Of a stretch of 12,400 bases of DNA, positions 5,904 through 12,400 are shown one piece after another. Origin of the DNA: Thermohalobaculum sp038524325 (GTDB taxonomy: Bacteria; Pseudomonadota; Alphaproteobacteria; Rhodobacterales; Rhodobacteraceae); NCBI GenBank assembly GCA_038524325.1, contig JBCBIS010000127.1, forward strand, positions 1-12,400, written 5' to 3'. Positions within the stretch are counted from its first letter, which is position 1; each line of letters begins with the position of its first letter. Both the position numbers and the translations under genes were made by a program. A model generated the notes under the pieces. The model worked only from the letters and a program-made list of their open reading frames with translations, ran no database searches and was not told where the DNA came from.

Positions 5904-8510
5904 TCAATGCACGAGCGCCGCCTTTGGCCGGGCGTGTTCGCCGAGCAGGAGTTCTTCGCCCGCCGTGGTGACGGGCAACCGGTCTCCGTCCTTCAACTCT
6001 CCGGCCAGCAGCATTTCGGCCAGCGGGTCTTGCAGCGCCTTTTGGATCACCCGTTTCAGGGGGCGGGCGCCGTAGACCGGGTCATAGCCACGCTCGGCCA
6101 GCCAGGTCAGGGCGCCCGCATCGAGGTCGAGGGTGATCTTGCGCGGCTCGAGCCGTTTCGCCAGCCCGCGGAGCTGGATTTCCACGATCCCGCCCATATG
6201 GTCGCGGCTCAGCCGGTCGAACAGCACCACCTCGTCCAGGCGATTCAGGAATTCCGGGCGGAAATGCGCGCGGACCATCTCCATCACCTGGGGCTCGGCC
6301 TCGGCCGCCTGCGCGCCATCGGGCAGGGCGGTCAGGAACTCGGCGCCTAGGTTCGAGGTCAGGATAATCAGCGTGTTGCGGAAATCCACCGTGCGGCCCT
6401 GGCCATCGGTCAGCCGCCCCTCGTCCAGCACCTGCAACAGCACGTTGAAAATATCGCCATGGGCCTTCTCCACCTCGTCGAACAGCACGACCTGGTAGGG
6501 ACGGCGGCGGACCGCCTCGGTCAGCACCCCGCCCTCGTCATAGCCGACATAGCCAGGAGGGGCACCGATCAGCCGGGCGACGGAGTGTTTCTCCATGAAT
6601 TCCGACATATCGATGCGGACCATGGCCTGATCGTCGTCGAACAGAAACTCCGCCAGCGCCTTGGTCAGTTCCGTCTTGCCCACCCCGGTCGGGCCGAGGA
6701 ACAGGAACGAGCCCATCGGCCGGTTCGGATCGCTCAGCCCCGCCCGGGCCCGGCGCACGGCGCGGGAGACGGCGGAGACGGCGTTCTCCTGCCCGATCAC
6801 CCGGGTGCCGATCACCTCCTCCATGCGCAGAAGTTTTTCGCGCTCGCCCTCCAGCATCTTATCGACCGGGATGCCGGTCCAACGGCCCACGACTTGGGCG
6901 ACATGTTCGGGGGTGACGGCTTCTTCGACCATGACGTCGCCGGTGGTGCCTTCGGCTTCCTCGGCCTCGCGCAGCTTCGCCTCCAGCTCCGGGATCAGGC
7001 CGAATTGCAGGCGCCCGGCTTCGGCCAGCTCGCCCCGGCGCTTCGCGGCGTCGAGCAGCTGGCGGGCGTCGTCGAGCTGTTCCTTGATGGCGGAGGCCTG
7101 GCCGAGCTTGTCCTTCTCGGCCTGCCAGCGGGCGGTCAGGGCGGCGCTCTGCTCCTGTAACTCCGCCAACTCCGCCTCCAGCTTGGCCAGCCGATCCTGC
7201 GAGGCCGCGTCAGTCTCTTTCTTCAGCGCCTCGGCTTCGATCTGTTTTTGCAGGATGTCGCGGTCGAGCGCGTCGAGTTCCTCGGGTTTCGAATCCACCT
7301 CCATGCGCAGGCGCGAGGCGGCCTCGTCCATCAGGTCGATGGCCTTGTCCGGCAGGAAGCGGTCGGTGATATAGCGGTTCGACAGGGTCGCGGCGGCCAC
7401 CAGGGCGGAGTCGGTAATGCGCACGCCGTGATGGACTTCGTATTTCTCCTTAATGCCGCGGAGGATCGAGATGGCATCCTCGACCGTCGGCTCGGAGATG
7501 AAGACCGGCTGGAAGCGGCGGGCCAAGGCGGCGTCCTTCTCGACATGCTGGCGGTATTCGTCCAGCGTGGTGGCGCCGATGCAGTGGAGCTCCCCACGCG
7601 CCAGAGCCGGTTTCAAGAGGTTGGAGGCGTCCATCGCCCCCTCGCCCTTGCCGGCGCCAACGAGGGTATGCATCTCGTCGATGAACAACACGATGCCCCC
7701 GGCGGCGGCCTGAACCTCGCTGAGCACGGCGTTCAACCGCTCCTCGAACTCGCCGCGATATTTGGCGCCAGCGATCAACGCGCCCATGTCCAGCGCCATC
7801 AGCGATTTGTTTTTCAGGCTCTCGGGCACGTCGCCATTGATGATGCGGATGGCGAGCCCCTCGGCGATGGCGGTCTTGCCGACCCCCGGTTCGCCGATCA
7901 CCACCGGGTTGTTCTTGGTCCGGCGCGAGAGGACCTGGATGCAGCGCCGGATCTCCTCGTCACGGCCGATGACCGGGTCGATCTGCCCCTCGCGGGCCGC
8001 TTCGGTCAGGTCGCGGGCATAGCGTTTCAGGCTGTCATAGGTGTCCTCGGCATTGGCGCTGTCCGCCGTGCGCCCCTTGCGCAGATCGGCGATCGCGGCG
8101 TCCAGAGCCTGGGGTTTCACGCCTGCACTGGCGAGGATCTTGGCCGCCTCGGTCCCTGAGGCCATGGCCAGCGCGATCAACATCCGCTCGGCACTGACAA
8201 AGGCATCGCCCGCCTTCTCGGCCAGCCGCCCGGACTCGTCCAGCACCTTGGCAAGCGCCGGGTCCATATAGATCTCCGAGGACCCCTGCACCTTGGGCAG
8301 TTTCGCCACCGCCGCGTCGACCCCCTGGCGCGCTGCAGCCGAGGCGCCCCCGGCCGCGGCGATCAGATTGGCGGCCAATCCCTCGTTGTCATCCAACAGG
8401 GCTTTGAGCAGATGTTCGGGAGTGAGCCGCTGATGACTCTCGCGCAGCGCGATGGTTTGGGCTGCCTGGATGAACCCGCGCGCGCGGTCAGTGAACTTGG
8501 ACAAGTCCAT
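5904..8510 (-). CDS. clpB: ATP-dependent chaperone ClpB (Hsp104-type disaggregase)
   Basis: This 868-residue protein has the full ClpB layout. The N-terminal Clp_N repeat domain spans about 1-145. AAA+ domain 1 has Walker A GEPGVGKT at 206-213 and Walker B VLFIDE at 274-279. A heptad-rich middle domain lies at about 405-525 and distinguishes ClpB from ClpA/ClpC. AAA+ domain 2 has Walker A GPTGVGKT at 606-613, Walker B VVLFDE at 674-679, LTSN near 717-720, and the sensor-2 region GARPLKR at 814-820. ClpB is a hexameric cytoplasmic ATPase that extracts polypeptides from aggregates together with DnaK/DnaJ/GrpE. The length is typical. The frame stays open for 67 codons upstream, but GGAG eight bases before the ATG at 8510 and the canonical N-terminus MDLSKFTDRA set the start. 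A heat-shock-type promoter lies about 100 bases upstream. Confidence 0.98.
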   Translation of the reverse strand: MDLSKFTDRARGFIQAAQTIALRESHQRLTPEHLLKALLDDNEGLAANLIAAAGGASAAARQGVDAAVAKLPKVQGSSEIYMDPALAKVLDESGRLAEKAGDAFVSAERMLIALAMASGTEAAKILASAGVKPQALDAAIADLRKGRTADSANAEDTYDSLKRYARDLTEAAREGQIDPVIGRDEEIRRCIQVLSRRTKNNPVVIGEPGVGKTAIAEGLAIRIINGDVPESLKNKSLMALDMGALIAGAKYRGEFEERLNAVLSEVQAAAGGIVLFIDEMHTLVGAGKGEGAMDASNLLKPALARGELHCIGATTLDEYRQHVEKDAALARRFQPVFISEPTVEDAISILRGIKEKYEVHHGVRITDSALVAAATLSNRYITDRFLPDKAIDLMDEAASRLRMEVDSKPEELDALDRDILQKQIEAEALKKETDAASQDRLAKLEAELAELQEQSAALTARWQAEKDKLGQASAIKEQLDDARQLLDAAKRRGELAEAGRLQFGLIPELEAKLREAEEAEGTTGDVMVEEAVTPEHVAQVVGRWTGIPVDKMLEGEREKLLRMEEVIGTRVIGQENAVSAVSRAVRRARAGLSDPNRPMGSFLFLGPTGVGKTELTKALAEFLFDDDQAMVRIDMSEFMEKHSVARLIGAPPGYVGYDEGGVLTEAVRRRPYQVVLFDEVEKAHGDIFNVLLQVLDEGRLTDGQGRTVDFRNTLIILTSNLGAEFLTALPDGAQAAEAEPQVMEMVRAHFRPEFLNRLDEVVLFDRLSRDHMGGIVEIQLRGLAKRLEPRKITLDLDAGALTWLAERGYDPVYGARPLKRVIQKALQDPLAEMLLAGELKDGDRLPVTTAGEELLLGEHARPKAALVH

Positions 8511-8582
8511 GTGGATAGCTCCTTCAGCACGATTGGCCGCCCGCCCGAAACTGGCACGATCCGGCATCGCCATTTTATAAAC

Positions 8583-8605
8583 GGACGCCCGGTTGAGGCG
8601 CGTCC
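8583..8605 (-). other. Hairpin near the 5' end of the clpB transcript
   Basis: GGACGC (8583-8588) and GCGTCC (8600-8605) form a six-base stem with an 11-base loop. If transcription starts just past the proposed -10 box, this hairpin would stand at the very 5' end of the clpB mRNA. It could stabilise the transcript. It does not include the ribosome site, so it is not an obvious RNA thermometer. Confidence 0.3.
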
Positions 8606-8611
8606 ACGCAA

Positions 8612-8641
8612 GATGTGGGAATTCTGCAACGGGGTTGCAAG
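8612..8641 (-). promoter_or_regulatory. Putative RpoH (sigma-32) promoter of clpB
   Basis: On the minus strand CTTGCAA (8635-8641) is followed after 15 bases by CCCACATC (8612-8619). This resembles the heat-shock promoter pattern CTTGAAA with CCCCATnT, and clpB is a standard RpoH target in proteobacteria. The match in the -10 box is imperfect. The stretch 8511-8863 between clpB and the rightward gene holds this promoter and the hairpin at 8583-8605; I see nothing else in it, including no convincing promoter for the rightward gene. Confidence 0.5.
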
Positions 8642-8863
8642 CGCGACGGAGGAGCGGGGCGGTGCGGGTGAAGCCATCAGCACCGATGGCAAGCCAAAAG
8701 CGCCTTGCCATCGAATGCCTCCGAATTGCCGTGCCTGCTATGAGCCGCAGTGATGACCTGGTCAGCCGGCAAGGGGCAGAGCGCCGAACCCCGCCCCCGT
8801 CCCGAGTGGATGAGTGGCGGCTGTGCTAACCAAGTCTTTGCGGATATGGCGCAGGGTCAGCCC

Positions 8864-9352
8864 ATGCGCCTCGTCCTGCCTTTGATACTCGTCCTGCTCA
8901 TGCCCGCCCTGCCGGCGCAGGCCCAGACCCGGTGTGCCATCGAGCCGACCGAGGCGGGACGGGCGGCCTGTCTCGGGTTGCAGGCAGATCTCAAACTGGT
9001 GGCTTTGGAGGCCCGGCTGGCGCGGGTGACCGGTCAGGTGCAGGGCGCTTCGGTCCCTGCCATCTCGGCGCTGGAGCGAGGGCTGGCCGCCGACCAGGCC
9101 CGATGGCGGCGGGCCACTGAGCGGGGCTGCCGATCGCGCGCGACCCCACTGGCGCGCGAGACCTGCCGGCTCGACGCCGTCACCGCCCGCAGCGCCGAGA
9201 TCGACACCCTGCTGGCCGAGGCGTTTGCGCCGATCGGTGGCATCCCGGGCGAGGTTGATCTGCCCGAGGATGTCGAGGTGCGCATCCCCCTCGGCCGCGG
9301 GCCCAACGGCACCTTTCCCTTCATCGATCTCGATATCCCCTTGACCCGTTGA
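8864..9352 (+). CDS. Secreted protein, LprI/DUF1311-like
   Basis: This is a 162-residue protein with a clear Sec signal peptide (MRLVLPLILVLLMPALPAQA, probable cleavage after residue 20). Four cysteines (C24, C36, C89, C101) could form two disulfides. The segment from about 77 to 117 (W-RR-x3-RGC, then ARETC, then TARSAEIDTLL) resembles the C-terminal part of the LprI/DUF1311 fold, whose mycobacterial founder inhibits lysozyme. The similarity is at the level of cysteine and arginine spacing, so the function should not be carried over. The C-terminal 40 residues (VDLPEDVEVRIPLG onward) have no counterpart that I know. The start at 8864 is chosen because the signal peptide begins there; an in-frame ATG at 8846 would add six residues. 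The 36-base gap to pyrF suggests co-transcription. Confidence 0.7.
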   Translation: MRLVLPLILVLLMPALPAQAQTRCAIEPTEAGRAACLGLQADLKLVALEARLARVTGQVQGASVPAISALERGLAADQARWRRATERGCRSRATPLARETCRLDAVTARSAEIDTLLAEAFAPIGGIPGEVDLPEDVEVRIPLGRGPNGTFPFIDLDIPLTR

Positions 9353-9388
9353 GCCTGTCGGGCCAGTCCCCCGGAAACGGAGGGCAAG

Positions 9389-10075
9389 ATGGCGGATGAC
9401 AGGCTGATCGTGGCACTGGATTTGGGCAACGCGCTGGACGGGGGCGCCTTGGCGGAACGTCTCGGCGACCGGGTAGGGTTCTACAAGATCGGGCTCGGCA
9501 TGCTGACGGGCGGGGGAATGGCGCTGGCGATGGAGTTGAAGGGGCAGGGCAAGCGCGTCTTCCTCGACATGAAGCTGTTCGATATCGGGGCCACCATCGA
9601 AGCGGCGGTGCGCGGGCTGGCACAGTTCGAGCTTGATTTTCTGACGGTCCATGGCGACCCGCATGTGGTCCGGGCGGCCTGCGCCGGGCGCGGCGCGGCG
9701 CCGACCAAGCTGCTGGCGGTCACGGTGCTCACCTCGCTGGACCGTGGCGATTTGGACGAGATGATGATCGAGGGCGGCGCCATTGGCGATATCGCTGTCG
9801 AGCGGGCCCGCCGCGCGTTGCGGGCCGGCGCCGATGGCGTGATCGCCAGCCCTGCGGAGGCTGCCCTGATCCGCGCGCTGCCCGAGGCGCAGGACCGGCT
9901 GATCGTAACCCCGGGCGTGCGGCCCGAGGGGGCTGCGCGCGGCGACCAGAAGCGGGTCGCGACCCCGGCTGGTGCGCTGTCTGCCGGGGCCGATCACATC
10001 GTGGTGGGCCGTCCCGTCTGGGCCGCGCCCGACCCGGTGGCCGCGGCCGAGGCGATCCTGGGCGAGATCGCCTGA
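9389..10075 (+). CDS. pyrF: Orotidine 5'-phosphate decarboxylase
   Basis: This 228-residue protein catalyses the last step of de novo UMP synthesis, decarboxylation of OMP, in the cytoplasm. The sequence shows the expected TIM-barrel landmarks: LIVALDL at residues 6-12, the catalytic D-x-K-x2-D tetrad region DMKLFDI at 60-66 (D60, K62, D65), the VHGD strand at 87-90, TPGVRPEG at 174-181 for phosphate binding, and ADHIVVGRPVW at 201-211. The length is normal for the bacterial type I enzyme and all key residues are present. GGAGGG five bases before the ATG supports the start. The gene follows the LprI-like gene by 36 bases, with no visible functional link, and converges on the RTX gene with 20 bases between stop codons. 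Confidence 0.97.
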   Translation: MADDRLIVALDLGNALDGGALAERLGDRVGFYKIGLGMLTGGGMALAMELKGQGKRVFLDMKLFDIGATIEAAVRGLAQFELDFLTVHGDPHVVRAACAGRGAAPTKLLAVTVLTSLDRGDLDEMMIEGGAIGDIAVERARRALRAGADGVIASPAEAALIRALPEAQDRLIVTPGVRPEGAARGDQKRVATPAGALSAGADHIVVGRPVWAAPDPVAAAEAILGEIA

Positions 10076-10076
10076 G

Positions 10077-10090
10077 CGGGGGCAGCCCCG
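10077..10090. terminator. Short GC hairpin between convergent pyrF and RTX gene
   Basis: CGGGG and CCCCG form a five-base stem with a four-base loop just after the pyrF stop codon, in the 20 bases between the two convergent genes. No T-run follows on either strand, so intrinsic termination is doubtful. It is the only terminator-like structure in this gap. Confidence 0.25.
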
Positions 10091-10095
10091 TCCGG

Positions 10096-12400
10096 TCAGG
10101 CAGCCAGGATATGGGTGTCGATGTCGAAGGTGACGTGTCGGTCAAGCTCGACGGTCACCATGTCGACGTCCGTGCCATAGCGCACCTCCCAGATACCGGC
10201 AGAGGCTTCCGTGGCGCTGACCGAGACGCCGTTGGCGAAGACCAGCAGATCGTCGTTGCGGAACCGCTCGATCCGGTCCTGACCATCCCCAAGCGCGAAA
10301 TGGAATTGATCCGCGCCGCGCTCGCCGATCATGACGTCATCGCCAAGCCCCCCGGTCAGGATGTCATCGCCCGACCCGCCCTCGAGACTGTCGGCGCCTG
10401 CACCGCCATAAAGCTCGTCATGGCCATGGCCGCCATCGACGCTGTCCGCCCCGCCGCCGCCATAGAGCCAATCCGCGCCGCCATCGCCGCGGATCCGGTC
10501 ATCGCCCGCGCCGCCGAAGACATCGTCTTCATCGGCCCCGGCGATGATGCTGTCTGCGCCGTCATCTCCGAAGATCAGGTCCCAGCCATGGCCAGCTAGG
10601 ATCAGATCGTCGCCCGTGCCGCCATCGATCACATCGTCACCCGCTCCGCCACGCAAGTCGTCATTTCCGGCATCGCCGAACAGCATGTCGTCGCCGGCAT
10701 TGCCCTGCAAACGGTCGGCCTGGGCCCCGCCCTCGATCACATCGTCACCATTGCCGCCGACGAGGATATCGATCCCGTCACCCCCGCTCAGATAATCGGC
10801 GCCATCACTGCCGCGTAGACGGTCGTTCCCGGTGCCGCCATAGAGGTCGTCATCGCCGGTGCCGCCATCCAGAAAGTCGTTGCCGTCATCGCCATTCAGC
10901 GTATCGGCCCCGGCATTGCCCCAGAGCCGGTCGAGATCGGCGCCGCCCGAGAGGCTGTCATTGCCGTAACCTCCGAGCAGCCGGTCGAACCCGGCATGGC
11001 CGATCAACTCGTCGTCTCCCTGATGTCCGAAGAGGCGGTCATGGCCTGCACCGCCGAACAGCCGGTCGCTGCCGTCCTCGCCATGCAACTGGTCATTACC
11101 ATCTTCACCGATCAGCAGATCCGCCCCCGTGCCACCATAGAGAAAGTCGCCATGCTGCCCGCCCATCAGCCGGTCGTCCTCGGAGCCGCCATAGAGCCGG
11201 TCGCGATGAGCGCCGCCGGACAGGGTATCGGCCCCCGTTTCACCCCACAGCCAGTCAAAGCCGGAGCCGCCGTCGAGACTGTCATTGTCCGCGCCGCCGA
11301 GAAGCGTATCCCGGTCGTGACCACCCGAGAGCATGTCATCCCCGGCGCCGCCAAACAGCTGATCGCGGTGGAAGCCGCCATAGAGGCTGTCGCCCGCTTC
11401 GCCGCCATAGAGCATGTCATGGCCCGCGCCGCCCTCGATCGTATCGATCACCGCCGAGCCGGTCAGCGTATCCGCACCATGGCTGCCGAGTTGGTGGGTG
11501 CCGCCGCCTTGCCCTGCAATCGAGAGGGTGACGGTCGCCGTGTCCGTCCCGCCCTGGCTGTCGGAGAGTGTGTAGGTGAAGCTGTCGGTCCCGGTCTCGC
11601 CGGCCACAAGGCTCTCGAACGCGCCGGCCTGGTCGTAGGTGAAGCTGCCATCGCTGGCGACGGTCAGCCGGGCACCCGAGGCCAGGGTGATGGACGACCC
11701 GGTCAGGGCCGCGCCGTTGATCGCCGTGATCGAAAGTTGGTCTGAAGTGTCGGCGTCACTGTCGGCTCCGTTGCCGTTATCCGAGAGCAGGTTGCCCGTG
11801 ACTTGCGCCCCTTCGTCGGCGGTAAAGGCGTCTCCGGCCGCTTGAGGCCCGTCATTCGTGCCCATCACGGTCAGCTTCAGGGTCGCGCTGTCCGTCGCAC
11901 CCGCGCTGTCGGTGACGGTATAGGCGATCTGCTCCACCGCCGTCTCGCCGAGAGCCAGGCTCTGATAGGCACTGGTGGCGTCGACGCTGATCGTGCCGTC
12001 CGACGCAAACGCGATGGTCGCGCCGGAGGCGAGCGTCACCGGTCCGCTGCTGGCGCCGTTGAGACCTGTGAGGGTAAAGCTCAACCCGCCCGAATGGCTG
12101 TCCGTGCCCGCCCCGTTATCCGCGAAGAGATCGGCGCTGAGCGTCCCGTCCTCGGCCAGGGTTAGCGCGTCATCGGCCAGGGTCAGGCTGCCGGTCGGGG
12201 CAGGGGCCGGGGCAGTGTCGACCAGATCGGCGTAGGCAACGCTCTGATCGCTGAAGATCAGCGTCTCGATATCGTCATAGACCCGGTCAAGGCCCTCGCC
12301 CAAGACCTCGAAATATTCGGCGAACCCGGTGAAGCTGTAGCTGTCATAGGTGAAGGAGAACACCGCAACATCATTGCCGGTCCCGCCCTTGAGGGTATCG
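10096..12400 (-). CDS. Large RTX/VCBS type I-secreted protein, N-terminus beyond window
   Basis: About 767 C-terminal residues are visible and the frame stays open through base 12400. The visible part begins DTLKGGTGNDVAVFSF, an RTX nonapeptide leading into the typical post-RTX module that ends IETLIFSDQSVAYADL. After a proline/alanine linker come two VCBS/cadherin-like domains (visible residues about 71-180 and 183-296), then 44 consecutive RTX nonapeptides (10300-11487), then a 67-residue C-terminal region (DRIERFRNDDLLVF to DTHILAA) of the kind that carries the type I secretion signal. The composition is strongly acidic and glycine-rich and cysteine is absent. RTX repeats bind calcium and fold outside the cell, so this should be an extracellular or surface adhesin, enzyme or toxin; any catalytic domain would lie in the missing N-terminal part. 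No ABC exporter, membrane fusion protein or TolC-type gene is seen in the window. A GTG at 12363 is not the start, because the RTX pattern continues upstream. Confidence 0.93.
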   Translation of the reverse strand, partial: DTLKGGTGNDVAVFSFTYDSYSFTGFAEYFEVLGEGLDRVYDDIETLIFSDQSVAYADLVDTAPAPAPTGSLTLADDALTLAEDGTLSADLFADNGAGTDSHSGGLSFTLTGLNGASSGPVTLASGATIAFASDGTISVDATSAYQSLALGETAVEQIAYTVTDSAGATDSATLKLTVMGTNDGPQAAGDAFTADEGAQVTGNLLSDNGNGADSDADTSDQLSITAINGAALTGSSITLASGARLTVASDGSFTYDQAGAFESLVAGETGTDSFTYTLSDSQGGTDTATVTLSIAGQGGGTHQLGSHGADTLTGSAVIDTIEGGAGHDMLYGGEAGDSLYGGFHRDQLFGGAGDDMLSGGHDRDTLLGGADNDSLDGGSGFDWLWGETGADTLSGGAHRDRLYGGSEDDRLMGGQHGDFLYGGTGADLLIGEDGNDQLHGEDGSDRLFGGAGHDRLFGHQGDDELIGHAGFDRLLGGYGNDSLSGGADLDRLWGNAGADTLNGDDGNDFLDGGTGDDDLYGGTGNDRLRGSDGADYLSGGDGIDILVGGNGDDVIEGGAQADRLQGNAGDDMLFGDAGNDDLRGGAGDDVIDGGTGDDLILAGHGWDLIFGDDGADSIIAGADEDDVFGGAGDDRIRGDGGADWLYGGGGADSVDGGHGHDELYGGAGADSLEGGSGDDILTGGLGDDVMIGERGADQFHFALGDGQDRIERFRNDDLLVFANGVSVSATEASAGIWEVRYGTDVDMVTVELDRHVTFDIDTHILAA
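10300..11487 (-). repeat. 27-bp tandem repeat array encoding 44 RTX nonapeptides
   Basis: The DNA has a 27-base period encoding G-G-x-G-x-D-x-L-x units with no interruption from GSHGADTLT to GERGADQFH. Units in the C-terminal half match the calcium-binding consensus well (for example GGAGDDVID and GGTGDDLIL). Several units in the N-terminal third lack the second conserved glycine (GGFHRDQLF, GGHDRDTLL, GGAHRDRLY, GGSEDDRLM) and may bind calcium weakly. Third-base variation between units is high, so this is an old and selected array rather than a recent expansion. Confidence 0.95.

Noticed and set aside
8511..8711. A 67-residue N-terminal extension of ClpB
   Set aside because: The extension lies across the likely promoter and ribosome site, and ClpB proteins start at the MDLSKFTDRA-like segment.
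8762..9997. 411-codon minus-strand open frame opposite the LprI-like gene and pyrF
   Set aside because: pyrF on the plus strand has its catalytic D-x-K-x2-D region and full length. The minus-strand translation is low-complexity and has no domain.
10300..11487. Regular short repeats that could suggest a CRISPR array
   Set aside because: The 27-base period is coding and in frame (G-G-x-G-x-D), there are no unique spacers between identical repeats, and units vary mainly at third bases.
10996..11745. Long plus-strand open frame opposite the RTX repeats
   Set aside because: Its repetitive translation is the antisense image of the 27-bp RTX repeats. The minus strand carries the recognisable calcium-binding consensus and secretion tail.
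12361..12363. GTG as start codon of the RTX protein
   Set aside because: The RTX nonapeptide pattern (DTLKGGTGNDVA) continues upstream in the same frame to the window edge, so the gene begins outside.

Overview
The window is GC-rich, with compact genes on both strands. Its gene content (an FMN-binding glutamate-synthase-like protein, ClpB, a LprI-like periplasmic protein next to pyrF, and a large RTX/VCBS protein) suggests an alphaproteobacterium, most likely of the Rhodobacterales. That placement is inferred from gene content and composition, not from a phylogenetic marker. Both edges cut through genes.

Left part (1-1797): the N-terminal ~420 residues of a membrane-anchored FMN-binding glutamate synthase family protein run leftward out of the window. 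Divergent from it is a short secreted hypothetical protein. The space between them holds a perfect TGTGA-N6-TCACA palindrome of the CRP/FNR type, lying over the apparent -35 element of the leftward gene.

Middle left (1800-4238): three tandem, same-strand, same-length class I SAM methyltransferases that are clearly paralogous. The second and third share a 29-bp upstream element with conserved sequence and spacing (GCTTGCAAT-N11-TTTGCCAGA). The substrate is unknown. This is the least explained part of the window.

Middle (4376-5712): an Mpo1-like (DUF962) membrane protein and a six-helix membrane protein of unknown function, both leftward. An imperfect long palindrome (REP-like) separates them from clpB.

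Middle right (5904-10075): the disaggregase gene clpB reads leftward from a plausible heat-shock-type promoter. Reading rightward are a LprI-like secreted protein and pyrF (orotidine 5'-phosphate decarboxylase), probably co-transcribed.

Right part (10096-12400): the C-terminal ~767 residues of a large type-I-secreted protein read leftward. It shows the end of one RTX block, two VCBS/cadherin-like domains, 44 unbroken RTX nonapeptides and a C-terminal secretion region. Its N-terminus lies beyond the right edge.

Most genes are housekeeping or of recognisable family. The methyltransferase cluster with its shared leader element is the best candidate for something undescribed, but the sequence alone gives no substrate.
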